Part shown: piece by piece, positions 63,773 to 64,000 of the stretch
Layout of the letters: each line of letters opens with the position of its first letter
How positions within the stretch are numbered: the first letter of the stretch is position 1
IMG/VR virus record: IMGVR_UViG_3300042526_000402
Location: 1-64,000 of that record
DNA from: a virus
Strand: one strand, 5' to 3'
DNA length: 64,000 nucleotides
Made by a program: the position numbers and the translations under genes
The notes under the pieces: model-generated
The model's database searches: none
The model's input: the letters and a program-made list of their open reading frames with translations, nothing else
What the model was told of the DNA's origin: nothing

Positions 63773-63982
63773 ATGAATTTTTTAAGATATTTAATAATTA
63801 ATGGTGTTCAAAGATGGGGCTCATTTATGTGGGTGGGAACTCATGTAAGTATGACTCAAACTGATTGGCATTGGATATTAGAAACTATCTTATGTATTGG
63901 CTTAGACATAATTTTGGTTATGGGTTTGTATTTAGAGTGGGTAGAACATAAAAAAAATAATAATAATGAAAAAACAAATTGA
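63773..63982 (+). CDS. Membrane protein (69 aa)
   Basis: A 69-residue protein with an aromatic N-terminal part (IINGVQRWGSFMWVGTHVSM) and one clear transmembrane helix (ETILCIGLDIILVMGLYLEW), ending in a charged Asn/Lys tail. It overlaps the start of the next gene by 17 bases. Function unknown. Confidence 0.55.
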   Translation: MNFLRYLIINGVQRWGSFMWVGTHVSMTQTDWHWILETILCIGLDIILVMGLYLEWVEHKKNNNNEKTN

Positions 63983-64000
63983 ATCAGTAAGAGAGTTCCA
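63966..64000 (+). CDS. Partial gene at right edge
   Basis: An ATG at 63,966 opens a frame, MKKQIESVREF, running off the edge after 11 codons. The start resembles that of phage MazG or phosphoribosyl-ATP pyrophosphohydrolase-like proteins (IxxVxxFHxAF), but 11 residues cannot establish this. Confidence 0.4.
   Translation, partial: MKKQIESVREF

Noticed and set aside
63966-64000. Assignment of the right-edge gene to MazG-like pyrophosphohydrolases
   Set aside because: Only 11 codons are visible; the resemblance is too short to support a function.

Overview
The window is an AT-rich (roughly 30% GC by eye) segment of a tailed double-stranded DNA phage genome. A Bacteroidota (probably flavobacterial) host is suggested by the low GC, the near absence of Shine-Dalgarno sequences, A-rich leaders before start codons, and tail-fibre modules (WTTFNNK-type and YadA-head-like repeats) typical of Bacteroidota phages. 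Both ends are open. The layout (HU/IHF-like protein beside the terminase, family B polymerase, DnaB, DnaG-like primase, ThyX) resembles crAss-like and related large Bacteroidota phages, but that placement is an inference.

Positions 1-29,585 are all on the minus strand and hold the virion and late genes. Read in the direction of transcription from the right they are: an accessory cluster (29.6-27.2 kb: HExxH protein, two PGDYG-type proteins, an Acb2/Tad1-hairpin-like protein, a GroES-like co-chaperonin, a DUF3310 protein, a membrane protein); tail fibre and receptor-binding genes (27.1-17.7 kb); a lysis cassette (17.7-16.4 kb: membrane proteins and an L,D-transpeptidase-fold lysin); a packaging and DNA-handling group (16.2-11.1 kb: winged-helix-like protein, HU/IHF-like protein, zinc protein, PD-(D/E)XK nuclease, large terminase); the head genes (11.1-4.2 kb: portal, scaffold, major capsid protein, capsid-associated protein); eight tiny lysine-rich proteins; a head-tail adaptor candidate; a Dps-like ferroxidase candidate; and a truncated structural gene at the left edge.

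Positions 29.6-30.2 kb are a structured divergent intergenic region. To its right almost everything is on the plus strand. From 30 to 34 kb there are short early units, several with their own terminator and preceded by the motif CTAACCCTT, mixed with non-coding stretches that hold at least two related structured RNAs. From 34 to 46 kb there are many small genes, plus a regulator joining a sigma-region-4-like HTH to an RNA polymerase alpha-CTD-like domain, an SF2 helicase, a ClpS-like adaptor, a GH73-like lysin and a spore-photoproduct-lyase-like radical SAM protein. From 46 to 64 kb lies the replication and recombination block: uracil-DNA glycosylase, DnaB helicase, Sak4-like ATPase, probable SSB, DnaG-like primase, VWA/metallopeptidase with MoxR-like AAA+ ATPase, Cas4/RecB-type nuclease, a tRNA with an odd long variable arm, family B DNA polymerase, DUF932-like protein and ThyX.

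Two recurrent, strand-specific promoter-like motifs (CTAACCCTT for early plus-strand units; GTATATTA for late minus-strand units) suggest a two-phase transcription programme, and the HTH/alpha-CTD protein is the natural candidate for controlling it. Several genes point to control of host protein folding, turnover and defence (GroES-like, ClpS-like, MoxR-VWA, Acb2-like, ring-nuclease-like).
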